Source: Hymenobacter tibetensis (GTDB lineage: Bacteria > Bacteroidota > Bacteroidia > Cytophagales > Hymenobacteraceae). From it: 64,000 nt of DNA. The notes beneath the pieces are model-generated. The model saw only the letters and a program-made list of their open reading frames with translations, was not told the DNA's origin and did no database searches. A program made the translations under genes and the position numbers. Location: assembly GCF_022827545.1 (NCBI RefSeq), contig NZ_CP094669.1, positions 5,263,001 through 5,327,000 on the forward strand, in the 5' to 3' direction. Position 1 is the first letter of the stretch. Every line of letters starts with the position of its first letter. This document shows, piece by piece, positions 36,564 to 45,872 of this stretch.

Positions 36564-37319
36564 TTGAACGACCAACAATCAACCGCCGACACTCAACTGT
36601 TACCAGCTTTACGCACCGAGAATTTGGTTGCGGGGTACGAACCACGTGTTCTGCTCCGCAACCTTTTTTTAGAGGTAGATACCCCGTCATTTGTCGCTAT
36701 TGTGGGTCACAACGGCTGCGGCAAAACCACCCTGTTCCGGACCATAACCGGGCAGCTACCATACTCCGGCAACGTTTGGCTGAACGGACGCAATTTGCGT
36801 ACCGTTCGTCGGCCAGCTACGGCGGGCTTGCTGGCGTACCTGCCGCAGCGCACCGTAGTAGGCTTTCCTATCCGGGTACGAGAGCTGGTGGTGATGGGCC
36901 GCTACCGCCAACACGGCTTGCTCAGCACGTACTCCACCGCCGATTACCAGTTGGCTGATGCGGCGCTGGCGGCAGTTACTGCCACCCACCTTGCCGACCA
37001 AGATTTCACACTGCTTTCTGGGGGAGAGCAGCAACTCGTATGGCTGGCCCAACTCAGCCTGCAGGATGCCCCTCTGTATCTCCTCGACGAGCCCACCCAG
37101 CAGCTCGATGTCTACTACCGCCGCCGCGTATTTGATTTGATGCAGGCGTGGGTGGTAGAACAACGAAAAACGGTGCTCTGCATCACCCACGACCTCGATA
37201 ATTTACTGACGTTATCTGGCTATCTGCTTAATCTCTCCCATCCTCAGCCATACTTGGAACCCCTTACCCCCAGCAGTGTGCGCGCCGCGAAAGAATTTTT
37301 GGAAGCTTCTCCGCTTTAG
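36564..37319 (+). CDS. Orphan ABC transporter ATPase, FepC/BtuD-like
   Basis: A 251-residue ATPase beginning at TTG 36564; the next Met is far inside the domain. Motifs: VGHNGCGKTTLFRTITG (Walker A), LSGGEQQLVWLAQLSLQ (signature), LYLLDEPTQQLDV (Walker B) and ITHDLDNLL (H-loop). The spacing and the block RELVVMGRYRQHG resemble importers of iron-siderophore, haem or cobalamin. No permease or binding protein gene is adjacent, so its partner must be encoded elsewhere. Confidence 0.85.
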   Translation: MNDQQSTADTQLLPALRTENLVAGYEPRVLLRNLFLEVDTPSFVAIVGHNGCGKTTLFRTITGQLPYSGNVWLNGRNLRTVRRPATAGLLAYLPQRTVVGFPIRVRELVVMGRYRQHGLLSTYSTADYQLADAALAAVTATHLADQDFTLLSGGEQQLVWLAQLSLQDAPLYLLDEPTQQLDVYYRRRVFDLMQAWVVEQRKTVLCITHDLDNLLTLSGYLLNLSHPQPYLEPLTPSSVRAAKEFLEASPL

Positions 37320-37702
37320 AACAACACCACTCTTCCCGACTACGGTGGCAGACAGCAACTTCTCAGCTCTAAGCGCGCTGGCTACGCTATGCACTCTAGG
37401 CTATTCAAACAGTAGCGTTATACTGCTCGCCCGAAGCACAGTAGGAACAAATACCCTTTCTGCTTCGTGTATAGCACTATCGACCCCAAAGGTTGGCGAG
37501 GTGGAAGGCACTACTTCTGGCAGTGGACGCAACAGGAGTGGGTGTGTTGTGGTTGGGTAGTTAACGGCTTCACTTCTCTCACGGTAGCAGTGTTTTGAGC
37601 TGGATTCAGAAATTATTTTGCACGCCTTGCTGACGAGCTTCTACTAAATTTACAGAATCACGTACACCCGCCCAGAGTAGATAGCGCAGCAGTTTTTTCC
37701 GC
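37320..37702. other. Intergenic region, 383 bases
   Basis: It separates the orphan ABC ATPase from the BLUF gene, both plus strand, and should hold the BLUF promoter; TATTTTG near 37615 is a weak -7-like candidate. No RNA gene or convincing ORF was seen. Confidence 0.4.
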
Positions 37703-38152
37703 ATGATTCACATTATTTACATTAGCCGGGCAGTGCGCCCGCTCTCCGACCAAGACTTACAATTGCTGTTGGATCAATGCCGCCGCGACAACGGCCGACA
37801 CGATGTGACAGGTGTTTTATTCTACAGTCACGGGAACATTGCACAGCTTATTGAGGGAGAAGCGGACGTACTGGAACCGCTGTTCGAGAAAATCTCCCGC
37901 GACGGACGCCATTCCAACGTTACGAAGCTGGTAGACAAGCCGATTAGCGTGCGAAGCTTCGCAGAATGGTCGATGGCCTTTCACCCCCTGGAACCAGCTG
38001 GCTTCGAAACCTTGCAAGGCTTTTTCTTGCCTAGTGGGATGCCTCCAGCCCTTACTTCGCTAACTATTGCCGATGCTACACTCGTAGATTTGGTGCGCAT
38101 AGCCGTTTTCGGGCCCGACGCTACTGCCACCTCGGTACTCCCTCAAGAGTAA
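37703..38152 (+). CDS. BLUF-domain blue-light photoreceptor
   Basis: A 149-residue short BLUF protein. The flavin-binding residues expected in the family are present: Tyr6 (IIYIS), Asn30 (DNGRHDVTGVL), Gln48 (NIAQLIEGE) and Trp89/Met91 (FAEWSMAF). Blue light on bound FAD shifts the Tyr-Gln hydrogen bond and changes interaction with partners. Residues about 100-149 form the C-terminal helical cap. There is no effector domain, so it must act through another protein. A triple-PAS histidine kinase gene starts 81 bases downstream on the same strand and is the obvious candidate. Confidence 0.92.
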   Translation: MIHIIYISRAVRPLSDQDLQLLLDQCRRDNGRHDVTGVLFYSHGNIAQLIEGEADVLEPLFEKISRDGRHSNVTKLVDKPISVRSFAEWSMAFHPLEPAGFETLQGFFLPSGMPPALTSLTIADATLVDLVRIAVFGPDATATSVLPQE

Positions 38153-38233
38153 TTACAGGTATTTTGCTTTTTTCCTCGTCCTTCACCCGGAGTATCAGCA
38201 TAAGTATGCTTTTTCTATTTCCAAGTACTGCGT

Positions 38234-40099
38234 ATGCGTGAGCAGCAACTGCGGGACATTCTCCAGCATATGCCAGCCGGCGTAGCAACCTTGCAGGGCC
38301 CAGAACTGCGCTATGGTTTCGTAAATGAAGCTATGCAAGCAGCTCTAGGAGGCTCTGCTACAGAAGGGCGCCCCGCTGCCGATCCTCCAGGATGCCTTCC
38401 CGACGACTTGCTGAACGTGATGCAGGAGGTATACCAACGGGGCCGACCTTACGTGGCCAAAGCCTATCGGCTGCCTTTTCCTGGCACGGAGAGTGAGCCA
38501 CCACGCATGCGCTATTATGATATTGCCTTGGAGCCCGTCCGGGAAGGGGGCGGGCCGGTGAGTGGCCTGCTGCTGTTTGCCGTGGACGTGACGGAGCAAG
38601 AAGAGGTTCGCCAACGAACCCATGAGTTGGCCATTGAAACCCGGCGCCTAGATACCCGCTTGCGGGTGCTCACCGAAACAGTACCTCAAATCACTTTCAG
38701 CGTAGATTCCAGCGGCAACTACGAGTACGTAAGTCCGCAGTGGTACTACTTCACGGGCCAGCCGCCTACGGCCGACCTGAACGCCATGTGGCCGTTGCTG
38801 ATTCACCCCGACGACCGGCTGCGGGTACTCTACCAGACCGATGCGGCCCGCACCGCTGGCAACGGCTGGAGCTACGAATACCGGTTGCGCCGACACGATG
38901 GCCAGTACCGGTGGGTATTGAGCCGTGCCCTCCCCGAGTTTCAAGCCCCCGACAAACCAGTGTTTTGGCACGGCGCCCTAACAGAGGTGCACGACCAACG
39001 CGAACTATCAGAGGCCCTGCGCCGTGGCGAAGCCGAGTTACGCTTCCTCGCCGACAGTATTCCGGAGCTAATTTGGACGGCTACTGCCGAGGGCTTTGTA
39101 GACTATTATAATCAGTACTCCGAGGAGTATTCCGGCTTAACCGGCAAAGACCTTGGGCCTACCGGCTGGATCAACTTGCTGGATCCGAGCGAGCAGGCTA
39201 ACGCGGCGCGGCGGTGGGTGCACAGCATTGCGAGTGGCGAAGCATTTGAGGGGCTGTTTCGAATGCGCCGGCACGATGGGCGCTACCGGTGGCATATCAT
39301 TCGGGCGCGGCAGCTCACCGACGCGCGGGGCCTGCGCTGGTTTGGCGCCTGCACCGACGTTGACGACCAGCACCGCTTACGCGAGGTGTTGCAAACCCAA
39401 TACGACGAGCTAGCGCGCACCAACCGCGACCTGGACACCTTCGTGTACACAGCCTCTCACGACCTCAAGCAACCGTTGCTCAACTTGCGCGGCTTGTTTG
39501 ATGAGCTACGCCGCAGCGCTTCCTTCGACGACCCGCAGGAAGCCCAAATCCTAACTATGGTGGATGATGCATTGCGTCAGCTCGACCTTACGCTGCAGGA
39601 TTTGGCGGCCACCGTACAAGACCAACGTGGCCTCTCCGCTCCCGCCGAGCCTCTGGACCTACGAAGCGTAGCAGAAGAGGTGCTATTAGGCCTGCGGGCC
39701 CAAGTACAGGAGTCGAATGCCGTCATCGAGTTGAACTTCGAGCTAGCCCCTACCCTAACCTATGGCCGTGCCAACTTACGCTCGGTGTTGCACAACTTAC
39801 TCAGCAACGCCATCAAGTTTGCCCATCCTGAGCGCCCCGCACACATAACGGTGAAGAGCCACTTGTCCGCCACGCAGCACCCCATGCTCACGGTACAGGA
39901 TAATGGCATGGGCATGATATTGCCGGACGTACCAGCACCAGTGTTTCAGCCTTTTGCGCGGCAGCATCCCCAGATTGGAGGCGCGGGAGTAGGCATTTAC
40001 TTGGTGCAGCGAATCATCACGAGCCGTGGTGGGCACCTAGAGGTAAACAGCACCGTGGGGGAAGGCACTGCGTTCAACATCTACTGGTTCGATGCCTAG
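38234..40099 (+). CDS. Multi-PAS sensor histidine kinase
   Basis: A 621-residue soluble kinase. PAS-like domains lie at about 5-125, 138-260 and 268-385; the second and third have the GxYRW-containing C-terminal motif (RHDGQYRWVLSRA, RHDGRYRWHIIRA). HisKA has TASHDLKQPLLNLRG (His409), followed by HATPase_c with NLLSNAIKFAHP, DNGMGM and GGAGVGIYLVQRI. There is no receiver and no membrane segment. It lies directly after the BLUF gene, probably in one operon, so blue-light input through the BLUF protein is a reasonable hypothesis. No response regulator gene is adjacent. Confidence 0.92.
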   Translation: MREQQLRDILQHMPAGVATLQGPELRYGFVNEAMQAALGGSATEGRPAADPPGCLPDDLLNVMQEVYQRGRPYVAKAYRLPFPGTESEPPRMRYYDIALEPVREGGGPVSGLLLFAVDVTEQEEVRQRTHELAIETRRLDTRLRVLTETVPQITFSVDSSGNYEYVSPQWYYFTGQPPTADLNAMWPLLIHPDDRLRVLYQTDAARTAGNGWSYEYRLRRHDGQYRWVLSRALPEFQAPDKPVFWHGALTEVHDQRELSEALRRGEAELRFLADSIPELIWTATAEGFVDYYNQYSEEYSGLTGKDLGPTGWINLLDPSEQANAARRWVHSIASGEAFEGLFRMRRHDGRYRWHIIRARQLTDARGLRWFGACTDVDDQHRLREVLQTQYDELARTNRDLDTFVYTASHDLKQPLLNLRGLFDELRRSASFDDPQEAQILTMVDDALRQLDLTLQDLAATVQDQRGLSAPAEPLDLRSVAEEVLLGLRAQVQESNAVIELNFELAPTLTYGRANLRSVLHNLLSNAIKFAHPERPAHITVKSHLSATQHPMLTVQDNGMGMILPDVPAPVFQPFARQHPQIGGAGVGIYLVQRIITSRGGHLEVNSTVGEGTAFNIYWFDA

Positions 40100-40121
40100 G
40101 ACATAGCATAGGCTGAGGTAG

Positions 40122-41297
40122 CTACGCTCGTGTCCCTGGCCGCCCGCGCAGCAGATGCGTGATAGAGCGCAAAAACGGACCGGGCGTCACGGAGTTCATC
40201 AACTGCAAGTTTTCCCAGTTGGACGTGCGTTCATCTAGGAAGTCAAAGATTCGCTCGGGCGTGTTGCGGGTAAATAACTCACTGAAAATGTCCCGGGTTC
40301 GTTCGCCTTGGCGCTGCATAATATCCAGCAGCAGCGTATCGAAAACATGGAACTGCCATTGGTCGCCGGTGGAGTCGGCGGGCGGGTGGCCAGTGGCAGC
40401 TAGGGCCTGCACCAGACGAGCAGAATGGGCTTGGATACGCTTGAAAGCATATCCAGTGCTTGGTTTCGCCCGGCCAGCACGAGTGCCCAAGTTGATGATA
40501 TGTGTGCCGTCGGTGCTGGGTAGAGGGTGGTCCGTCATCGGAATGGCTCCTACTTCCTCGGCCACAATTCGGAAGTCAGCAACGCCCAAGCTACTCAGGT
40601 ACTCGCGCATAGCGGCTTCGTATTCTGCTTTCGGCAGCACCTTGCCCGAGAAAAGCGTGTACTCCACCAACGCCCGGTTCTCGCTGAACGGCAACACGTA
40701 TATGAACCGAGCTTCGTGCTGCTGCTCGCCCCGAAAATCCATGAACTCCACCGTTTCGGGGTTGAATACGGGAGTGGTGGTTTCCACTTCCCAACCCACA
40801 AAGTGCTGAAGCAGGTAACGGTACTTATCAGGGCGCTTTTGAAGTTGCGGAGGGCGGCTGTCGAAGGCGAACTTTGCTTGGAATGATTCCCCGTTGCCCG
40901 TTTGCGCCACAATCCCAGTAGCAGTGTTTTCCAACGTTTCTACTATGCCCTGTACGCGACGGAACTGAGGTGAGGCCGCTAAGGCCTGCTCCACAAACGT
41001 GTAGAAGTCCAGCCCCCGAATCATTTTATAGCGGTGCCGGGCTAGCGTGAACACCTGTTCTACCTGGGGGCTTCGGAAGGCAATTTTCCCCCATTCATGC
41101 GCCACAATCCCATCGAACAGAGTGGGTGTATCCGTCCAGAACGACCACGTTCGGTCGTTCTGATCCTTCACTTCCGGCTCAATAAGCAGCACTCGTTTGT
41201 CGGCGAGCTTTGGCTCTTGGCTGATGTGATATGCCAAGCTGAGCCCTGCTGCGCCGCCGCCCACTATAAGATAATCGTATCTGGAGTCTGCTGCCAC
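40122..41297 (-). CDS. crtY: Lycopene beta-cyclase, CrtY type
   Basis: A 391-residue flavoprotein beginning at GTG 41297 (no earlier ATG). The dinucleotide motif DYLIVGGGAAGLSLAYH is followed by the lycopene-cyclase blocks NDRTWSFWTD, FMDFRG and PMTDHPLPSTDG, then GRAKPSTGYAF. It cyclises the ends of lycopene to beta-ionone rings, giving beta-carotene and derived pigments. No other crt genes are beside it, but ispD at 45.9 kb supplies the isoprenoid precursor pathway. It is convergent with the PAS kinase. Confidence 0.93.
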   Translation of the reverse strand: MAADSRYDYLIVGGGAAGLSLAYHISQEPKLADKRVLLIEPEVKDQNDRTWSFWTDTPTLFDGIVAHEWGKIAFRSPQVEQVFTLARHRYKMIRGLDFYTFVEQALAASPQFRRVQGIVETLENTATGIVAQTGNGESFQAKFAFDSRPPQLQKRPDKYRYLLQHFVGWEVETTTPVFNPETVEFMDFRGEQQHEARFIYVLPFSENRALVEYTLFSGKVLPKAEYEAAMREYLSSLGVADFRIVAEEVGAIPMTDHPLPSTDGTHIINLGTRAGRAKPSTGYAFKRIQAHSARLVQALAATGHPPADSTGDQWQFHVFDTLLLDIMQRQGERTRDIFSELFTRNTPERIFDFLDERTSNWENLQLMNSVTPGPFLRSITHLLRGRPGTRA

Positions 41298-41364
41298 ACC
41301 GTTTTCCTACTTAGTAGAGGTAGTTGTTGCAAGTTAACTGATAGCCGCCACATCCATTTTTCGG

Positions 41365-42009
41365 CTAGGTAGGAGCCAAGGCAGATGTAGCCCCTGCCAA
41401 GTCGCGCACCGCGTCACGCACGTCGAAATCGAGCTGGGCGCTGAAATGCTGCCGCCCGGGCAGAATGCTTACCTGCGAATGGAGGCGTTCCACCCACAGA
41501 CGTTCGTTGTCTTGGTAGCCTGATGTGTACGGGTCATCGTCGGAGAGCAGCACAATCATCTTGTCAGTTGGAATGAGGCTGCGAGCTGCCTCGAAATCGA
41601 TGGGCGCATCCATCCAGTTCTGAATATCCTGCCAAGGGCTATCCACTGAAAACCAGCCTGCTACGCATAGCACGCCTCCTACCTGCTTGGCCGCCGGGTT
41701 GGCTTTGGATACATTAGCCAAGTAGTGCAAAATAGCCAAGCACCCAACGCTGTGCCCCACCAGAATAATATCTTGGTTGAGCTTTTCGGGCGGTAGCACC
41801 TGCTGCAAGTACTCCACTGCTTGCCCAATGATGGGCAGGTCCCAGGCGGGCATGGTCAGCGTATGAATGCGGTATTCGATTCCGTCTTCGGCGGCTACCG
41901 CCCGTAGCTGATTGCCTAGCCAGGGGTACCAATCATCGTGCGGAGCACCGGCCCAGCGGGGCACAATGAACACTTCTTTCACTTCGGCTTGGGTAGGAGT
42001 CGTTTGCAT
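41365..42009 (-). CDS. RBBP9/YdeN-type alpha/beta hydrolase
   Basis: A 214-residue serine hydrolase. The nucleophile elbow is IILVGHSVGCLAILHYL (Ser87). Early blocks FIVPRWAGAPHDDWYPWL and MPAWDLPII, and the late DDDPYTSGYQ and GRQHFS (catalytic Asp and His), fit the RBBP9/YdeN family. Its natural substrate is unknown. ATG 42009. The LOG-family gene upstream is separated by a terminator. Confidence 0.88.
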   Translation of the reverse strand: MQTTPTQAEVKEVFIVPRWAGAPHDDWYPWLGNQLRAVAAEDGIEYRIHTLTMPAWDLPIIGQAVEYLQQVLPPEKLNQDIILVGHSVGCLAILHYLANVSKANPAAKQVGGVLCVAGWFSVDSPWQDIQNWMDAPIDFEAARSLIPTDKMIVLLSDDDPYTSGYQDNERLWVERLHSQVSILPGRQHFSAQLDFDVRDAVRDLAGATSALAPT

Positions 42010-42115
42010 ACTCAGGGAATTTCGAGGTGGGAGTTCTAAAATACTCGATTTTGTGGAAGCAGGTTATTGCAACAATGATTTACCTATCAGCACATTACTA
42101 AGCTGGCTACAACGC

Positions 42116-42153
42116 AAAAAAGCCAGCTCTTGCACAGAAGAACCGGCTTTTTT
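42116..42153 (-). terminator. Intrinsic terminator after the LOG-family gene
   Basis: The arms 42116-42126 (AAAAAAGCCAG) and 42143-42153 (CCGGCTTTTTT) pair with one mismatch. A/T runs on both sides permit termination in either direction. It lies about 20 bases past the stop at 42172. Confidence 0.75.
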
Positions 42154-42171
42154 ACTGCCTGAAAGCGCAAC

Positions 42172-43035
42172 TTAGAAGTTCGGCGACAGCAGATATTTTG
42201 AATAGAAATCGTCAATGATTTTAACGGCCGAAGCAGCATCATCTACGAGTTGCACGAGTTGCATGTCCTCGGCTGATATGTTGTGCTCTTCGTGGAGCAT
42301 CACCTTCTCAATCCATTCGAACATCCCTTTCCAGTAGGCGGTACCCACCAGCACAATAGGGAAACGCCCGATTTTTTTGGTTTGGATCAGCGTAATAGCT
42401 TCAAACAATTCGTCTAGTGTACCAAAGCCGCCGGGCATACCAATAAAGCCCTGCGCGTATTTCACAAACATTACCTTCCGCACAAAAAAGTAGTCGAAGT
42501 TGATGAGTTTGTCTGGGTCGATGTAGACGTTATTGAACTGCTCGAACGGCAATTCGATATTCAACCCAACAGAACGGCCACCTTCAGCGCGGGCGCCTTT
42601 GTTGCCAGCTTCCATGATGCCGGGGCCGCCGCCCGTAATCACGCCATAACCATGGCGCACCAGCTTAGCCGCAATTTCCTCGGCCATTTGGTAGTAAGGG
42701 TTGTCGGGCTTGGTGCGAGCCGAACCGAAAATAGACACGCATGGGCCAATTTTCGACATCTTTTCGAAGCCTTCCACGAACTCGGCCATCACCTTGAAGA
42801 TCTGCCAGGAGTCGGCAATCTTGATTTCATTCCAGTCTTTGTCAACGAAAGCCCGCCGGATACGCTGTTCATCGTCTAGCTGCACCGTGCGCTGACCGTG
42901 AGTTTGCTCTCGGATGTCGCTAATGCTGGTGACCTTGTTGTTGTTGACATCCGGCTGCCGGATGGTTTGGCCGCTACCGGCATTGAGCGCTTCATCGGAA
43001 GCTTTGGTCCGACTGGTTTTTTTGAGCTTAGACAT
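42172..43035 (-). CDS. LOG-family (TIGR00730) nucleotide phosphoribohydrolase
   Basis: A 287-residue Rossmann-fold protein. Family motifs: VSIFGSARTKPDNPYY, GYGVITGGGPGIMEAGNKGA and the catalytic GMPGGFGTLDELFEA. LOG enzymes cleave nucleoside 5'-monophosphates (including cytokinin precursors) at the N-glycosidic bond. The N-terminal 85 residues are extra, basic at first and then helical (DKDWNEIKIADSWQIFKVMA), as in many Bacteroidota homologues. ATG 43035 is supported by the long well-formed frame. Confidence 0.9.
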   Translation of the reverse strand: MSKLKKTSRTKASDEALNAGSGQTIRQPDVNNNKVTSISDIREQTHGQRTVQLDDEQRIRRAFVDKDWNEIKIADSWQIFKVMAEFVEGFEKMSKIGPCVSIFGSARTKPDNPYYQMAEEIAAKLVRHGYGVITGGGPGIMEAGNKGARAEGGRSVGLNIELPFEQFNNVYIDPDKLINFDYFFVRKVMFVKYAQGFIGMPGGFGTLDELFEAITLIQTKKIGRFPIVLVGTAYWKGMFEWIEKVMLHEEHNISAEDMQLVQLVDDAASAVKIIDDFYSKYLLSPNF

Positions 43036-43252
43036 TCTGTTTGCTTACTGATTGACAAGCCCGTAGGGGGACCAGCTTGCCAGGAAATGGGGAATTTGAA
43101 AAAGAGAAAGCCGCCCTACACAACGAGAGCGGCCAAAAGTACGGACGCGCAAATTAACAATTTGTTAACATTGAATGGCCAAATAGTTGCGATACTCGGC
43201 AGTGTCTGTCGAACCAGCAGCTACTCAACGCACTATCTTTTGCGAGGCAGTT

Positions 43253-44515
43253 TTATTTGCTTCGAATAGCAATAACCGGATCCAGGTTGGCGGCCATTAC
43301 AGCCGGAACAATCCCAGCCAGCACCCCAATCACCACTGATACGGTGAGGCCCAATGTGATGTTGGCAGCGGAAAGCGTGAGCGGTAACGAGTCTTGGGGC
43401 ACTAGCGTGATCAGCCACACCAGAAAAATGCCCGCAGCCCCTCCTATCAAACACAGGAAAATAGCCTCAAACAAAAATTGAAATAGGATAAAGTAGTTTT
43501 TAGCGCCTAATGACTTCTGGATGCCAATGATGTTGGTGCGCTCTTTCACCGACACGAACATGATGTTGGCAATTCCGAATCCACCTACCAGCATCGCAAA
43601 CGAGCCAATAACGCCGCCGGCAATGCCAATTACCGAGAAGAGCTTACCAACCATGTTGGCTATCATCTCGGGGCGGTTCAGGGCGAAGTTGTCTTCCTCG
43701 CGAGGCTTGAGCGTACGGATGTTGCGGATCAGGCCTTTCATCTCGTACTCCAAGTCCAGAAGGCCGGCATCTTCTTCGCGGCCCTTCACGGCTATAGTAG
43801 GCGTTACCCCGGTCAGGCCGTTGGTGCTCAACGCAAACATCTTAGTGAAAGCCTCAAACGGAATAACGCAGTTGGTATCGTTGCTGGGCGTGTCCAGAAT
43901 CTTTTTGCCCTCTTTCTTGACGATCCCAACAATAGTGAAGGAAAGGCCGCGCACCTTGAATTCTTGGCCCAGCGCCGAGCCGTTAGGATACAGGTTGGCC
44001 GCAACATCAGCACCTACTATGGCGACGTTACGCGCCGCTTCCACTTCCTGCGTGGTGAAGTAGCGGCCTTCGGCAATAGGCAAATCCGAAACGCTGCGGT
44101 AGTCATAGCTGACGCCCATGAGTGCGCACCCCTGCATACTGTTGGAACCCACACGCAGCGTGTTGCCACCCGTGGCAGCATATATAGCCACGCCGCGCTG
44201 GTTATCAGAGAGGCTACGCTGCAAAAGCTGAAACTCCCGCACCGTAGGCGCAGGCCGCTGGAAATAGCGCCACCACGGATAGTCGGGTTGGTCGAAAGTC
44301 CAGGGCATTTTCATCACATAAATCACCTTATCGCCAACGAAGCTCATGCTTTGGCGCACGTTGGCTTCCAGCGAGTCGACGACGGTGAAAACGGCAATAA
44401 TGGCGAAGATGCCCACCGTGACGCCAAGCAAGGAAAGCACTGTCCGCAGCAGATTTGATTTCAGCGCTTGCCACGCAAAGCGGAAGCTTTCCAAAGTCAG
44501 ACGCAGAGCTTTCAT
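43253..44515 (-). CDS. ABC transporter permease, MacB/FtsX type
   Basis: A 420-residue protein with one N-terminal membrane segment (LLRTVLSLLGVTVGIFAIIAVF), a large periplasmic MacB-PCD domain (about 45-270) and three C-terminal segments with the FtsX-type turn VKERTNIIGIQKSLGA. This is the permease part of MacB/LolCDE-like mechanotransmission transporters. No ATPase gene lies beside it. The orphan ATPase at 36.6 kb is of another subtype and unlikely to be its partner. Possible roles are lipoprotein, peptide or antibiotic export. Confidence 0.9.
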   Translation of the reverse strand: MKALRLTLESFRFAWQALKSNLLRTVLSLLGVTVGIFAIIAVFTVVDSLEANVRQSMSFVGDKVIYVMKMPWTFDQPDYPWWRYFQRPAPTVREFQLLQRSLSDNQRGVAIYAATGGNTLRVGSNSMQGCALMGVSYDYRSVSDLPIAEGRYFTTQEVEAARNVAIVGADVAANLYPNGSALGQEFKVRGLSFTIVGIVKKEGKKILDTPSNDTNCVIPFEAFTKMFALSTNGLTGVTPTIAVKGREEDAGLLDLEYEMKGLIRNIRTLKPREEDNFALNRPEMIANMVGKLFSVIGIAGGVIGSFAMLVGGFGIANIMFVSVKERTNIIGIQKSLGAKNYFILFQFLFEAIFLCLIGGAAGIFLVWLITLVPQDSLPLTLSAANITLGLTVSVVIGVLAGIVPAVMAANLDPVIAIRSK

Positions 44516-44663
44516 AAGGTGCAGGAGAGGGATGATGAAACAGTGAGGAGGAATGTTCTAATGGTATAACAAACGGATTGATTGAAGGTCAAGCGCGTTG
44601 TGCACCCATCTCACTATTTCACCTTTTCGGGCGAAAAGTAACGATAAATCAAGCTACGTTGCG

Positions 44664-44671
44664 TACTTTCG
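44664..44671 (+). promoter_or_regulatory. Promoter -7 box upstream of queA
   Basis: TACTTTCG differs from TAnnTTTG at one position and lies 55 bases before ATG 44727 in the divergent gap. The same octamer occurs upstream of the MBOAT gene. Confidence 0.45.
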
Positions 44672-44726
44672 CCGACTCAAATTTTCTTTAGCTTCCCCAG
44701 CTATTGCCTTTGCCTTTCCTGCCTAT

Positions 44727-45779
44727 ATGAAGCTCTCCGAGTTTAAGTTTGACTTGCCTGAAGCCCTGGTGGCGCAACACCCGGCTAAAAACCGCGACGA
44801 ATCGCGCCTCATGGTACTGCACCGCGACAGCGGCAAGATCGAGCACCGCACGTTCAAAGATATAATCGAGTACTTCGGTGAGGGCGACGTCTTTGTGGTC
44901 AACGACACCAAGGTGTTTCCTGCTCGCCTGTATGGCAACAAAGAAAAGACCGGCGCCAAGATCGAAGTGTTTTTGCTCCGTGAACTCAACAAAGAGATTC
45001 ACCTCTGGGACGTATTAGTGGATCCGGCCCGCAAAATTCGGGTAGGCAACAAGCTGTACTTTGACGACGAAGGCGAAGTAGTAGCTGAAGTTATCGACAA
45101 CACCACCTCCCGTGGCCGGACCATCAAGTTTCTGTTCGATGGCTCCGACGAAGAGTTCTACAAAGCACTGCACAACCTCGGCGAAACGCCACTCCCTCGC
45201 GAGTCTATCACCCGCGACGCTGAGCCAGCCGACAAAGAGCGTTATCAGACCATCTACGCCAAGCACACGGGGGCAGTAGCGGCGCCTTCGGCCGGTTTGC
45301 ACTTCACCCGAGAGGTAATGAAGCGCCTCGAAATCAGAGGGGTAGAAATTACACCCGTTACGCTGCACGTAGGGCTAGGCACCTTCCGGACAGTGGACGT
45401 GGAAGATTTGACCAAGCACAAGATGGATTCCGAAAACTTCATTGTTCCGGCTTCTTCGGCACTGGTTGTGAACAAGGCCTTGGATGCCAAGAAGCGGGTA
45501 TGCGCAGTAGGTACCACTTCTATGCGCGCCATGGAGTCGTCGGTATCAGCTAACTCGCGCTTGAAGGCCAACGAAGGGTGGACTGACCGGTTCATCTTCC
45601 CGCCCTACGATTTCAAAATAGCCAACACGCTGCTTACCAACTTCCACACGCCTGAAAGCACGCTCATGATGATGGCCGCTGCCTTTGCTGGCTACGACCT
45701 CCTTATTGAAGCCTACCAAACGGCTATTAAAGAGAAGTATAAGTTCTTCAGCTACGGCGACGCAATGCTCATTCTGTAA
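44727..45779 (+). CDS. queA: S-adenosylmethionine:tRNA ribosyltransferase-isomerase
   Basis: A 350-residue QueA. Family blocks include [63 protein letters not shown] and [11 protein letters not shown], with [20 protein letters not shown] near the end. It transfers the ribose of SAM to 7-aminomethyl-7-deazaguanine in tRNA, making epoxyqueuosine. ATG 44727 matches the family start; the frame is open further left to 44598 without similarity. A terminator follows. Confidence 0.96.
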   Translation: MKLSEFKFDLPEALVAQHPAKNRDESRLMVLHRDSGKIEHRTFKDIIEYFGEGDVFVVNDTKVFPARLYGNKEKTGAKIEVFLLRELNKEIHLWDVLVDPARKIRVGNKLYFDDEGEVVAEVIDNTTSRGRTIKFLFDGSDEEFYKALHNLGETPLPRESITRDAEPADKERYQTIYAKHTGAVAAPSAGLHFTREVMKRLEIRGVEITPVTLHVGLGTFRTVDVEDLTKHKMDSENFIVPASSALVVNKALDAKKRVCAVGTTSMRAMESSVSANSRLKANEGWTDRFIFPPYDFKIANTLLTNFHTPESTLMMMAAAFAGYDLLIEAYQTAIKEKYKFFSYGDAMLIL

Positions 45780-45815
45780 GGCAGAAGACAGCGTAACCTA
45801 GCACCCCAGAATATC

Positions 45816-45851
45816 AAAAGCCCTACTACCTTGCGGTGGCGGGGCTTTTTT
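45816..45851 (+). terminator. Terminator between queA and ispD
   Basis: The arms 45816-45823 (AAAAGCCC) and 45842-45849 (GGGCTTTT) pair perfectly, with a further internal CC/GG pair and a T tract to 45851. It lies about 20 bases before ispD, so ispD needs its own promoter or readthrough. Confidence 0.75.
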
Positions 45852-45872
45852 GTTTGTGCCTGCATCTACACT

